The position numbers and the translations under genes were made by a program. From NCBI GenBank assembly GCA_964575025.1, contig CAZNPV010000004.1, forward strand, positions 55,696 to 119,695: DNA of 64,000 nt, read 5' to 3'. Of the stretch, positions 17,883 to 26,703 are shown one piece after another (the stretch's first letter is position 1; every line of letters starts with the position of its first letter). The notes under the pieces are model-generated. The model saw only the letters and a list, made by a program, of their open reading frames with translations. It ran no database searches and was not told where the DNA came from. Source of the stretch: JABMQB01 sp964575025. GTDB lineage: Bacteria > Bacteroidota > Bacteroidia > Bacteroidales > Prolixibacteraceae.

Positions 17883-19454
17883 TTAAGGCCCGACCTCTTT
17901 CAAGGTTAACCCTTCCGGTTTCATTTGCCAGTACTTACCGACCATATCTCCGGCCCATGTGTTTGAGACATTCCCAACATCGTGAATCATCCGGTCCATA
18001 TTTTCGCTGAGGAACACGGTTTTTCCTTCCGGAACCTTAACCACAATATCCACACGCTGTTCCCGCCATTGGCCATTTTCAGCAATCAGGAAATCAGGTT
18101 CAAAGAGGATGGTTGAATCCGTGAGGGTATAGGTATACCGGATCTGTTGAATATTGTTTTTCGCATCGGTATTGTTTTTTCCTCTGGATCGTTTTTTAAC
18201 CACTACAATAAAATTATCGGTACCTGAACGTTCGATATCAAGACTTACTTCCCCGGCCAGGCGTTCTTCTCCATCGATCATTACCACTTTAAAGTCGTTC
18301 AGGTCCCAATCCAGTTCGACCAATTCATCCGGATTCCCTTCCGCCACATCCAGATACAAGGTCTGACATCCTCCGCAATCAATGGATTCACTGGTTGTAA
18401 GGGAAGTCTGGCTTTTAAAATTGCCAACCTGGGCAGCTGAAATAACAACCAATCCTATGAGAGCAACAAACCAGATACCAGCCATACTTAAGGCAATCAC
18501 CGAATTATTCGATTTATACCGGAAGACCATTTTTGTGCCGATAAACAACATGGCCAGCATGGGTATTCCAACCAGGATCGCTATGGCAATCAGGCCCAGT
18601 GTAACCGAACCGGCAGACACAAACTGGTTCAGGAAACCGGGCATATTCAATTCAGGGGTCCATATCAGGGGCCAGTTTTGCACAAAAGAATGCCCGACAA
18701 TCAGGGATGAAACAAACCCCAGCAAACCGAAAAATCCAGATACGATCAACACCACGCCGATCAGTATCACAACGACCTTCAGCAGAACCTTAAAAAAGGA
18801 GTAAACAAAGTCACCGAACCGGGAAACTCCCTGCCTCCCTTTGGCATACCTATCTGATTCCCTGAATTTTTTATAACTCTCTTTCACCTCTTTCACCTCT
18901 TCTTTGATCGATTTCTCGATATTGGAAACCGTGACTTCCTGCCCTCTCATTTCCAGGCGCTGAGCCGTATTGACTGCTTTGGGCACAGCGATCCAAAGAA
19001 TCAGGTAAGCAAGCAATCCAATGCCGTTCATAAAAAAAAGCACGACGAAAATAATCCGGAGAATCACTGGATCCATATTAAAGTAGGCGCCGAGCCCTCC
19101 GCAAACCCCTCCCAGAACCCGCCGGTCCGGATCGCGGTACAACCTTCTTTTGCGTCGCGAGGTTACCGGCTCTTCCGGCTCTTCCATGTCCACTTCCATG
19201 ATATCTTCCGGAGTGCCCATCCTGTCAATCACCTCATCCACCCAACCACTGGTAACCACCGCTTTTTGGTCTTCCGATTTTTCACTGAACAGTTCAGCGA
19301 TGCGGGCTTCAATATCGGAAATGATCTCCTGTCCCTCTGCACCAGGTCCGAAGTGCTGCTTTAATTTCAGCAGATACTCCTGAAGTTTTTCGTACGCATC
19401 TTCCTCAATATAAAATACCGTCCCGCTGATATTAATGGTAAATGTCTTTTTCAT
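17883..19454 (-). CDS. PspC-domain membrane protein
   Basis: A 523-residue protein. Residues 1-90 form a small charged domain (TINISGTVFYIEEDAYEKL) seen before PspC in many Bacteroidota. Residues of about 100-160 are the PspC domain (LYRDPDRRVLGGVCGGLGAYF, then a membrane helix). Three or four more membrane segments follow (about 225-340), and a C-terminal beta-rich part faces outside. PspC proteins are linked to envelope stress responses. It is 24 bases downstream of a PadR regulator, a pairing that recurs in this phylum, so it is probably the regulated target. Confidence 0.8.
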   Translation of the reverse strand: MKKTFTINISGTVFYIEEDAYEKLQEYLLKLKQHFGPGAEGQEIISDIEARIAELFSEKSEDQKAVVTSGWVDEVIDRMGTPEDIMEVDMEEPEEPVTSRRKRRLYRDPDRRVLGGVCGGLGAYFNMDPVILRIIFVVLFFMNGIGLLAYLILWIAVPKAVNTAQRLEMRGQEVTVSNIEKSIKEEVKEVKESYKKFRESDRYAKGRQGVSRFGDFVYSFFKVLLKVVVILIGVVLIVSGFFGLLGFVSSLIVGHSFVQNWPLIWTPELNMPGFLNQFVSAGSVTLGLIAIAILVGIPMLAMLFIGTKMVFRYKSNNSVIALSMAGIWFVALIGLVVISAAQVGNFKSQTSLTTSESIDCGGCQTLYLDVAEGNPDELVELDWDLNDFKVVMIDGEERLAGEVSLDIERSGTDNFIVVVKKRSRGKNNTDAKNNIQQIRYTYTLTDSTILFEPDFLIAENGQWREQRVDIVVKVPEGKTVFLSENMDRMIHDVGNVSNTWAGDMVGKYWQMKPEGLTLKEVGP

Positions 19455-19478
19455 ACCTCTTGAATCTTAAATGCTGTG

Positions 19479-19808
19479 CTATTTTTGATTTTTTAATTTA
19501 TTAACTGCATGAACCAATTCATCCCAGGATCCTTCCAGCCCCTCAAGGAAATTCTGTCCTGATTTGGTTAATTCATAGTATTTCCGTGGGGGCCCCTGTG
19601 TTGATTCTTCCCAGCGGTAGGCCAGCAATCCATCGTTCTTTAGACGCGTGAGCAGAGGATAAAGGGTTCCTTCCACAACAATCATTTTAGCCTCCTTTAA
19701 AGCACCTATTATATCGCTGGCATATAGGCGTTTATCGCTCATTACCAAAAGGATACAATATTCCAGTACCCCTTTTCGCATCTGCGCTTTTGTGTTTTCA
19801 AGCTTCAT
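19479..19808 (-). CDS. PadR-family transcriptional regulator
   Basis: A 109-residue winged-helix protein. The PadR signature is clear: RKGVLEYCILLVMSDKRLYASDIIGALKEA as the helix-turn-helix entry, then EGTLYPLLTRLKNDGLLAYRWEESTQGPPRKYYELTKSG as recognition helix and wing. The C-terminal dimerisation helix is short, as in PadR subfamily 2. It probably represses its own operon, since an inverted repeat overlaps the promoter upstream of the first gene (20437-20461). The signal that releases it is unknown. It lies between a small exported-protein gene and the PspC gene. Confidence 0.85.
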   Translation of the reverse strand: MKLENTKAQMRKGVLEYCILLVMSDKRLYASDIIGALKEAKMIVVEGTLYPLLTRLKNDGLLAYRWEESTQGPPRKYYELTKSGQNFLEGLEGSWDELVHAVNKLKNQK

Positions 19809-19995
19809 TTTACTTATTTTAATTTCTTTAACGGTGTGGACGCCTGAATCAGATCTCAGATACCATTTTTTCCATTTCCGGTGATTGCCGTTTCCTGACC
19901 GGATCCTCTAACCCCGGGACCAGGTACAGTTCATCAATGGCTCCCTGTAATCCCGGAAGGGCTCCCATTCCGCAGACAGGAAAATGCCACAGGAT

Positions 19996-20286
19996 TCACT
20001 TCACCGTAACAAACATCCACGGTTCCAGTGCCAGTTCTTCTTCCGTCTCTTCGTAAAAAATATCGGCATCACTGCCGGTATCCCTGCTATTCTCTTTAGG
20101 GGCTTCTTCCTCCGGAGAAACAGACCGATGCTCTACCAATGCGGTTGCCAGATGATTAAAACTGTTGTTCGTTAACAACTGCTTCCAAAATCCCTGGGCC
20201 GTAACGGTCAAACTTATAAGAACAAAACTTACAATAACCGCAATCGTCCGTAAACCTGCTTTCTGAACATTGTTTTTTGTTTTCAT
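19996..20286 (-). CDS. small exported or membrane-anchored protein
   Basis: A 96-residue product with a basic N-terminus and one hydrophobic stretch (IAVIVSFVLISLTVTAQG), which suits a signal peptide or a single membrane anchor. The rest is polar and strongly acidic toward the end. I do not recognise a family. It is the first gene after the PadR-type promoter and precedes padR by 187 bases. A proper start and upstream promoter support it being real. Confidence 0.55.
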   Translation of the reverse strand: MKTKNNVQKAGLRTIAVIVSFVLISLTVTAQGFWKQLLTNNSFNHLATALVEHRSVSPEEEAPKENSRDTGSDADIFYEETEEELALEPWMFVTVK

Positions 20287-20417
20287 GGCTTCTGTTTTTC
20301 TGTTTTTCTGTTTTCAGCTTTTTATTTGCTTTTATGACGACTTATTTTTCTTTGGGTTACATATCGTAAAGAACTTTCTTTAAAAAATTACCTTTTAAAA
20401 CATCGTTATTTGCATTA

Positions 20418-20450
20418 CAAATATATAAACATTTAATGGTACTATGCAAA
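20418..20450 (-). promoter_or_regulatory. promoter of the PadR-PspC operon
   Basis: Read on the minus strand, TATATTTG (20425-20418) matches the -7 box TAnnTTTG exactly, and TTTG (20450-20447) sits 21 bases upstream as the -33 box. Transcription would start near 20411 and run into the small exported-protein gene, padR and the PspC gene. Confidence 0.6.
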
Positions 20451-20461
20451 ACAAAGTACTA
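20437..20461. promoter_or_regulatory. operator-like inverted repeat, probably for PadR
   Basis: GTACT at 20439-20443 and AGTAC at 20455-20459 form an inverted repeat around an A-rich centre, with an outer T/A pair at 20437/20461. It covers the -33 box of the promoter for the padR-containing operon. The position fits autorepression by the PadR protein. The assignment is inferred from location and symmetry. Confidence 0.5.
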
Positions 20462-20884
20462 TTTTTTTTAATTTTTTTTTGTTATTTTATCATACCTGCT
20501 GATTAACAATGTTTTGAGAAACAAAAAAATCATCCAAATAAAAATATCAGGCCATGGCATCCAAACAACAATCCGGAATGATCTGTTAATAACCTCTTAA
20601 AATCCTGTTCATAAAATGTGAATTCACTTTAATAACTAACGAAACTATGATTCGTTTGATGAACAAATAAATGAGAACTTTCCTTTTTTTTCTGAAAATT
20701 CTGTGGCAGGCCGGCCTTGATGGATTTGTTTATAATTCAGAAGCAAAGTGTTGGTATGCATTACAAATTGAAAGCACATAAAAGGGATTGATTATAGAAT
20801 AAATTAACAAAAAAAAGGGTCAGGAAACCCGAATGCATCGATTGATAAAATTTGCGTTAACAAGCGACTAAATTGACTCTGATC
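20462..20884. other. long AT-rich intergenic stretch between divergent operons
   Basis: This is part of a 704-base gap between the minus-strand PadR operon and the plus-strand TonB receptor. It contains poly-T and poly-A runs (20461-20479, 20807-20817) and no convincing reading frame. Nothing further was recognised apart from the promoters listed at either end. Confidence 0.4.
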
Positions 20885-20917
20885 ATTGCAAATGTAAACA
20901 GCTCTAAGGTATCTTTG
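20885..20917 (+). promoter_or_regulatory. promoter of the TonB receptor operon
   Basis: TATCTTTG at 20910-20917 is an exact -7 box; ATTG at 20885-20888 is an imperfect -33 box 21 bases upstream. The start codon of the receptor gene follows after about 70 bases. Confidence 0.5.
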
Positions 20918-20990
20918 GGGCCGGAACCGGGGGAAGTGGTTTCTAGTGAATAATACATAACCAAATCATCAATAATAAAAACTATTTTCT

Positions 20991-23555
20991 ATGAAAAAAA
21001 CAATTCAAATCACAGTGGTAATGGCTGTGTTTATCCTGTTTTCCCAGGCGATGTATGCGCAGGGGACCATTACAGGGAAGGTAATCGACAGCCGTTCGAA
21101 CGATCCTTTGATCGGAGCTACTGTTGTTCTGGAGGGTACCACCCAGGGTACACCTACCAACCTGGACGGGTCCTTTGCTTTAAGCATCCCTGCAGGTGAA
21201 AACAATTTTGTGGTTTCCTACATTGGTTACATTGCAAAAAACATTACTGTGAGTATCCGGAACAATGAGACCAAAGATCTGGGAAGCATTGGTCTGGAAT
21301 CGGGTACGATAGGTCTTGAAGAGATCTTAATCACCTCTTCCTTTGCCAAAGACCGGCAGACACCGGTTTCCATGTCTGCCATTCAGCCTCTGCAGATTGA
21401 AGAACGGCTGGGGACCCAGGAGTTTCCTGAGATTTTCAAAACCACGCCTTCTATTTACGCCACCAAAGACAACGGCGGCTATGGGGATGGCCGTGTCACG
21501 CTGCGTGGTTTCGACACCTACAATGTGGGGGTTCTTATCAACGGAATTCCGGTCAACGACATGGAAAATTCCAAAGTTTACTGGTCCAACTGGGCCGGAC
21601 TTTCGGATGTAACCCAGAGAGCCCAGATTCAAAGGGGACTGGGAGCCTCCAAGCTGGGGCTTTCTTCCGTGGGAGGTACCATTAACATCATTACCCGGTC
21701 GACCGATGCCGAAAAAGGAGGGAATGTTTTCACCAGCATGGGAAATTCCGGATACCGGAAACAGGCGTTTACCATTTCCACCGGACTGATGGACAATGGC
21801 TGGGCGGTTACCTTGTCGGGGTCTCATACCTATGGAGACGGTTACATCCGCGGTACTTCCTTTGATGCGTACAGTTATTTCGCCAACGTCTCAAAGCGAA
21901 TAAACAACGCTCAACGCCTGTCGTTCACGGTCTTTGGATCTCCCCAGGTACATATCCAGCGTGGAAACAGGCATACCATCGAATGGTACCGCAACCATAC
22001 AGACGGGGTACGGGCTAACTCAGACTTTGGGTTACGCGATGGAGAATTCTATGGAGGCGCCTACGGATATAACTATTACCACAAACCCCAGGGTTCGCTG
22101 AACCACTACTGGAATATCAACGAGAATACCCTGTGGACCAATGTATTGTATGCATCTCTTGGACGCGGGGGCGGACGCCGTGTGGACGGTCCTCAGAAAT
22201 CCTGGCTGTCTGTGAACTACAACACCGGACTGGATGACCCGAATATCAAACGTACCGCCCAGGGATACCTGGATTTTGAAGCCGTGGCGAAAGCCAACCA
22301 AAACTCACTGGAAGGTTCACAGGCCTTTATCGGTGCAGCCGTAAACTCCCATAACTGGTACGGTCTGCTATCCACCCTCACCACGAAAAAATTTGATATC
22401 GACTGGACCGCTGGTTTTGACGGAAGATACTACAAAGGATTTCATACCAAAGAGATCATTGACCTGCTGGGAGGGGAATTCTATCTCGACAACAGCAATA
22501 TTATTAACAATCCACCCAACGTAAAACTGAAAGAGGGGGACAAGTATGAATACGATAACCCGGGTGAAGTTCTGTGGGCAGGAGGATTCCTTCAGGGCGA
22601 ATATATATCCGGTAATTTCTCAGGATTCCTTTCAGCAGCCCTATCCAATAAAAGTTACCGGCGTACGGATTATTTCCAGTATACACCCGGCAATCAGGTT
22701 ACAGAATGGCATAACTTCCTGCCATGGAACATCAAGGGAGGCGTTAATTATAACCTGACACCAAAGCACAATCTGTACGCCAATGCCGGCTATATTAAAC
22801 GGGAACCCGTTTTTACCAATGTCTTTCTCAATTATACCAACGAAATCAATGAGAAAGTCAAATACGAAACGATCATCACGGCTGAGATCGGGTATGGCTA
22901 TACTTCAAAAAGGGTCCTTGCCAAAATAGACTACTACTACACCAACTGGCTTGACAAAGCGCTGGTACGCAGTTTCGGGCAGGCTGGCACAGCCAATATT
23001 CCGGGCATCAATGCCCTTCACCAGGGAATAGAAGCCGAAGTCACCTACATGCCCACCCCGGTACTGACCCTGAAAGGAATGCTCTCACTGGGAGACTGGA
23101 TCTGGCAGGACAATGTCAGCTTCACCCTGTACGATGAAGCACAGAATGTATTGGGTACCTACGACGCGTACCTTGCCGATGTGCATGTGGGTAATTCAGC
23201 ACAAAGTACCGCATCTTTTTCTGTGGATTACGAAGCACTTCCGGGTCTTAAGATCGGAGCCGACTACATCTACCTGGCCAAAAACTTTGCGGACTTTAAT
23301 CCCATTTACCGGACCAATCCGGATGATAAAATGGATTCCTGGCAAATGCCCAATGTGGGATTGGTGGATGTTCATGCAAATTACAAGTTCACACTTGCCG
23401 GACTGGAAGCCTCTCTCTATGCCAATGTCAATAACCTGTTGAATACCGAATATGTTGCCGATGCAACCGACGGAGCTTCTCACGATGAAAACAGTGCATT
23501 AGTTTATTTCGGCTTTGGCACAACCTGGTCAACCGGATTACGAATTGCTTTTTAA
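20991..23555 (+). CDS. TonB-dependent receptor with carboxypeptidase-like N-domain
   Basis: An 854-residue outer-membrane receptor. After a signal peptide ending near YAQG comes a CarboxypepD_reg-like domain (GTITGKVIDSRSNDPLIGATV, about 25-110). A plug domain follows (about 120-240, with LRGFDTYNVGVLINGIP and SVGGTINIITR), then a beta-barrel with the usual alternating aromatic pattern to the last residue, Phe854. Such receptors take up nutrients with energy from TonB/ExbBD. The substrate cannot be read from sequence. The next gene encodes a lipoprotein 34 bases downstream, so they probably work as a pair. Confidence 0.9.
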   Translation: MKKTIQITVVMAVFILFSQAMYAQGTITGKVIDSRSNDPLIGATVVLEGTTQGTPTNLDGSFALSIPAGENNFVVSYIGYIAKNITVSIRNNETKDLGSIGLESGTIGLEEILITSSFAKDRQTPVSMSAIQPLQIEERLGTQEFPEIFKTTPSIYATKDNGGYGDGRVTLRGFDTYNVGVLINGIPVNDMENSKVYWSNWAGLSDVTQRAQIQRGLGASKLGLSSVGGTINIITRSTDAEKGGNVFTSMGNSGYRKQAFTISTGLMDNGWAVTLSGSHTYGDGYIRGTSFDAYSYFANVSKRINNAQRLSFTVFGSPQVHIQRGNRHTIEWYRNHTDGVRANSDFGLRDGEFYGGAYGYNYYHKPQGSLNHYWNINENTLWTNVLYASLGRGGGRRVDGPQKSWLSVNYNTGLDDPNIKRTAQGYLDFEAVAKANQNSLEGSQAFIGAAVNSHNWYGLLSTLTTKKFDIDWTAGFDGRYYKGFHTKEIIDLLGGEFYLDNSNIINNPPNVKLKEGDKYEYDNPGEVLWAGGFLQGEYISGNFSGFLSAALSNKSYRRTDYFQYTPGNQVTEWHNFLPWNIKGGVNYNLTPKHNLYANAGYIKREPVFTNVFLNYTNEINEKVKYETIITAEIGYGYTSKRVLAKIDYYYTNWLDKALVRSFGQAGTANIPGINALHQGIEAEVTYMPTPVLTLKGMLSLGDWIWQDNVSFTLYDEAQNVLGTYDAYLADVHVGNSAQSTASFSVDYEALPGLKIGADYIYLAKNFADFNPIYRTNPDDKMDSWQMPNVGLVDVHANYKFTLAGLEASLYANVNNLLNTEYVADATDGASHDENSALVYFGFGTTWSTGLRIAF

Positions 23556-23589
23556 TGGTACGAAATTTTGAACTGAAAATTAGTTGACG

Positions 23590-25362
23590 ATGAAAAAAAT
23601 AACAATTTATATTTTAGGAATCAGCTTGTTGGCTGCAGCCTGTAATCCGATGGAAGACATCTACAACGAGCTGGACGAAAAGGAGAATCCGTATGTTAAA
23701 AGAGTGGAACTTACCCTTTCGGATGCTGACTATGAATCCCTGGAGGGGGAGGTAGCTGAGAACCATTATTTTACGGATAATGAACCGGCAACAGACTATG
23801 TCCCTGCTTTGCTGACATCAAAATATCCTGCACTGGACTATGGATCCTCTGCGCAGGTAACCTATAATTTCAGCAAGGGCTATCCCGATCTGAGTGACTA
23901 TTCCGGGGCTGCATACTACAGCCTGAAAGATGACGATTACAACCTGGCAAACCAGGTTGTGGGCTTTGCCAAACATTTCTCTCCGAAGAATCCACCGGAT
24001 CAATACATCCGGAGCATCCTGAATGCAACCCTCACAGATGCCCGGGATGGAGATATATACATCATCTCCTACATGTATTCTGATCTGGAACCTGATGTAC
24101 AGATGCCGGAAGAGATCACGGTCTTCGAACATGAATTCAACGGCACCGACCTGGGTGGTTTTACCGCAGTCAACGTGCTGGGAGACCAGGACTGGTATTC
24201 AGACATCTACAGCGGAGTTGGCTATGCAAAGATGTCCGGTTATTCCGGAGGTGCCCAACCCAATGAAGATTGGTTGATCTCTCCGGTCTTAGACCTGAAT
24301 GGCCTTACCGGTTGTGTGATGGAAATCAATCAGGCCATCAATTACCTGGGAGGCCAATGGGATCAGATCCAGGTATTAATCTCTGCCGACTACACAGGGG
24401 GTGATCCTGCGACTGCCTCCTGGACAGAAATTGAAATTCCGACAAAGCCTGCAGGAAACAACTGGGATTTTGTGGTATCCGGAAATGTAGATATTTCTGA
24501 TTTCGATGGCCAGCAGATCCACATTGCATTCAAATACGTCTCTTCGGACTCCAATGCAGCGACCTGGGAAGTCAACCGGCTCACAGTGAAAGGAACCGGC
24601 ACAGCAACCAAATCAGGCATTATCGCAGAACCGGTAAAAATAGAAGTGCTCTACACCTACGATTCCGGCTGGTCAGAAACCGAAGGAGCTTATTATGTTA
24701 CGGTCCCTGACTACAACGCCATGGGGGCACCTGGCAAATATGATAATTTCTCCGACTCCGAACGACCGGAAGATTACCTGCCAAACCTGCTCGCACTGAA
24801 ATATCCTTATGCCCTGGAAGGCGATCAGATCGTTGTGGTCTATAAATATTACAGCAATGGCAATAAGACCCGTGCGGATGAATACCATTTCAGCGAAGGC
24901 TCCTGGATTGAATACAATCCGGTGGTTGTCAATACCGACCAGTTTATCCTCACCAGAAATGACGGATGGGTTTTCGACCCGACGGTAATATTTACCATGA
25001 CCTCTGCGGATTTTCAGCTTATTGTCGATTGGGTAAAAACCAATAAAGGAAGTGAATATATTGACAGTTACGGGACCCAGGAATTCTATTTCAGTGCCGG
25101 ATCCTATTACAGCAATTACGATATCCGCGATAAATGGGATACCGGGGTGTTCAGCACCTGGCAGGATGCTGTTAAAGAATCCATCAGCAAGGTACTGCTT
25201 CCGGGTAAATTCCCCAATGCGGTAGCACAGGTAAGTGGCATTGATGTTCTCTACGAAGTGACCTTTGCCACCTATGACGGAAATGCCGGTGAATACACCT
25301 GGATATTCCAGTGTACGAAATCCGCTCCCGATCCGGAATTTATTTTTGTGGAGGAAAAATAA
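23590..25362 (+). CDS. lipoprotein with choice-of-anchor J-type domain
   Basis: A 590-residue lipoprotein whose signal peptide ends in AAAC (lipidated Cys18), followed by NPMEDIYNEL, a typical Bacteroidota surface-lipoprotein opening. The region of about 180-340 looks like a choice-of-anchor J/MAM-type beta-sandwich (EHEFNGTDLGGFTAV, NEDWLISPVLDLNG). The same kind of domain is part of DUF5017 lipoproteins paired with TonB receptors. It probably binds a ligand at the cell surface for the receptor encoded just upstream. The ATG at 23590 is chosen over an in-frame TTG two codons earlier. Confidence 0.75.
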   Translation: MKKITIYILGISLLAAACNPMEDIYNELDEKENPYVKRVELTLSDADYESLEGEVAENHYFTDNEPATDYVPALLTSKYPALDYGSSAQVTYNFSKGYPDLSDYSGAAYYSLKDDDYNLANQVVGFAKHFSPKNPPDQYIRSILNATLTDARDGDIYIISYMYSDLEPDVQMPEEITVFEHEFNGTDLGGFTAVNVLGDQDWYSDIYSGVGYAKMSGYSGGAQPNEDWLISPVLDLNGLTGCVMEINQAINYLGGQWDQIQVLISADYTGGDPATASWTEIEIPTKPAGNNWDFVVSGNVDISDFDGQQIHIAFKYVSSDSNAATWEVNRLTVKGTGTATKSGIIAEPVKIEVLYTYDSGWSETEGAYYVTVPDYNAMGAPGKYDNFSDSERPEDYLPNLLALKYPYALEGDQIVVVYKYYSNGNKTRADEYHFSEGSWIEYNPVVVNTDQFILTRNDGWVFDPTVIFTMTSADFQLIVDWVKTNKGSEYIDSYGTQEFYFSAGSYYSNYDIRDKWDTGVFSTWQDAVKESISKVLLPGKFPNAVAQVSGIDVLYEVTFATYDGNAGEYTWIFQCTKSAPDPEFIFVEEK

Positions 25363-25387
25363 AACAACCTGCATTCTTAAAAAAAGG

Positions 25388-25540
25388 GGGCTGTCTCATA
25401 CGTTACTATAACCGTGAGGGATGCAACGTTTACGCAAAGAACACAACGTATTTTCCTGTTGATTAAGAACACTTTGCGGATTATGCGCATGCTTAGCAAA
25501 CATTGCGGTTCCTGAATACAATGACCTTTTGAGACAGCCC
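25388..25540. repeat. short inverted-repeat element (MITE-like), copy A
   Basis: GGGCTGTCTCA at 25388-25398 and TGAGACAGCCC at 25530-25540 are perfect 11-base terminal inverted repeats, with A-runs outside the left end and T-runs outside the right end. Inside, read on the minus strand from 25510, the sequence starts AACCGCAATGTTTGCTAAG and is similar to copy B at 35602-35728, including a shared GAAAATAC(G/T)TTGTG stretch. No reading frame is present. It may also work as a terminator after the lipoprotein gene. Confidence 0.6.
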
Positions 25541-25640
25541 TTTTTTATTGAACCACGCCAAACAATGAAGAACTAAACCGGTTGTATTTTCCAGGAATTC
25601 GTAATTTTGCGAACCAAACCAAATAAAAAGGATGGGTGTT

Positions 25641-26633
25641 ATGAATAAAGAGCAGATCAGAAAAATGTTGGAGGAGCAAGGATACATCGAAGATAAAACC
25701 ATCCCGGATCACAGACTCACGGAAGAAATCAACCGCCTCAGGAAGGAAAAAAACGCGGTCATCCTCAGTCATTTTTATGTAGACGGGTCGTTGCAGGATG
25801 TTGCTGATTTTGTAGGAGACAGCCTTGGGTTGGCACAGGAAGCTGCCAGAACGGATGCAGACAGGATCGTTTTTGCAGGAGTTCATTTTATGGCTGAAAC
25901 AGCCAAGATCATCAATCCCGCCAAAAAGGTGATCCTCCCCGACCTGAATGCCGGCTGCTCGCTGGCAGAATCGGCTCCCTACGAAAAATTTGCTGAATTC
26001 AAAGCCCGGTACCCGGAACATAAAGTGATCAGCTATGTGAACTGTTCTGCCGACCTGAAAACCTTGTCCGATATTGTCTGTACATCGGCCAATGCCCAAA
26101 AAATTGTGGAAAGTTTTCCTGCAGACCAGAAACTCATTTTTGCTCCCGACAAAAACCTGGGCCATTATCTGAACCAACTCACCGGACGAGACATGGTCCT
26201 GTGGGATGGAGCCTGTATGGTTCACGAACACTACTCTGCAGAAAAAATTATCCGGCTCATGGAAGAACATCCCGAGGCAGAGTTTATCGCCCATCCTGAA
26301 TGTGAAGAACCGGTATTGCTTCTGGCAAAACACATCGGATCCACCACTTCGCTGTTAAACTATGTGAAGAAAAACCAGACCGATACATTTATCGTAGCCA
26401 CGGACACCGGCATTTTCCACCAAATGAAAAAAGCCTGTCCCGGGAAAACATTCCTTCCGGCCCCTTCCGTAAATCCAACCTGTGGATGCAGCGATTGTTT
26501 TTATATGAAGCGAAACACCCTGCGGAAAGTATATGCCTGCCTGAAATACGAATTACCCGAGATAACCCTCCCGGAAGAAATCATCAGAAAAGCTGCACTT
26601 CCGATTCAAAGAATGCTCGAAATCTCAAAATAA
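25641..26633 (+). CDS. nadA: quinolinate synthase
   Basis: NadA condenses iminoaspartate with dihydroxyacetone phosphate to form quinolinate, the precursor of NAD, using a [4Fe-4S] cluster. The roughly 330-residue protein carries the expected segments: ILSHFYVDGSLQDVADFVGDSLGLAQ, LPDLNAGCSLAES, SYVNCSADLKTLSDIVCTSANA, FAPDKNLG, and C-terminal NPTCGCSDCFYMKRNTL with the cluster cysteines. An AAGG sequence lies at the right distance for the ATG at 25641; the ATG at 25632 is too close to it. No nadB or nadC is next to it. Confidence 0.9.
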   Translation: MNKEQIRKMLEEQGYIEDKTIPDHRLTEEINRLRKEKNAVILSHFYVDGSLQDVADFVGDSLGLAQEAARTDADRIVFAGVHFMAETAKIINPAKKVILPDLNAGCSLAESAPYEKFAEFKARYPEHKVISYVNCSADLKTLSDIVCTSANAQKIVESFPADQKLIFAPDKNLGHYLNQLTGRDMVLWDGACMVHEHYSAEKIIRLMEEHPEAEFIAHPECEEPVLLLAKHIGSTTSLLNYVKKNQTDTFIVATDTGIFHQMKKACPGKTFLPAPSVNPTCGCSDCFYMKRNTLRKVYACLKYELPEITLPEEIIRKAALPIQRMLEISK

Positions 26634-26703
26634 ACCTGTTTTTTGCTTTCCGGGAAAACCCGTCTGAAGCGTAAGAAGGGACAGATCCAGGCCTGCGGGG
26701 ACA

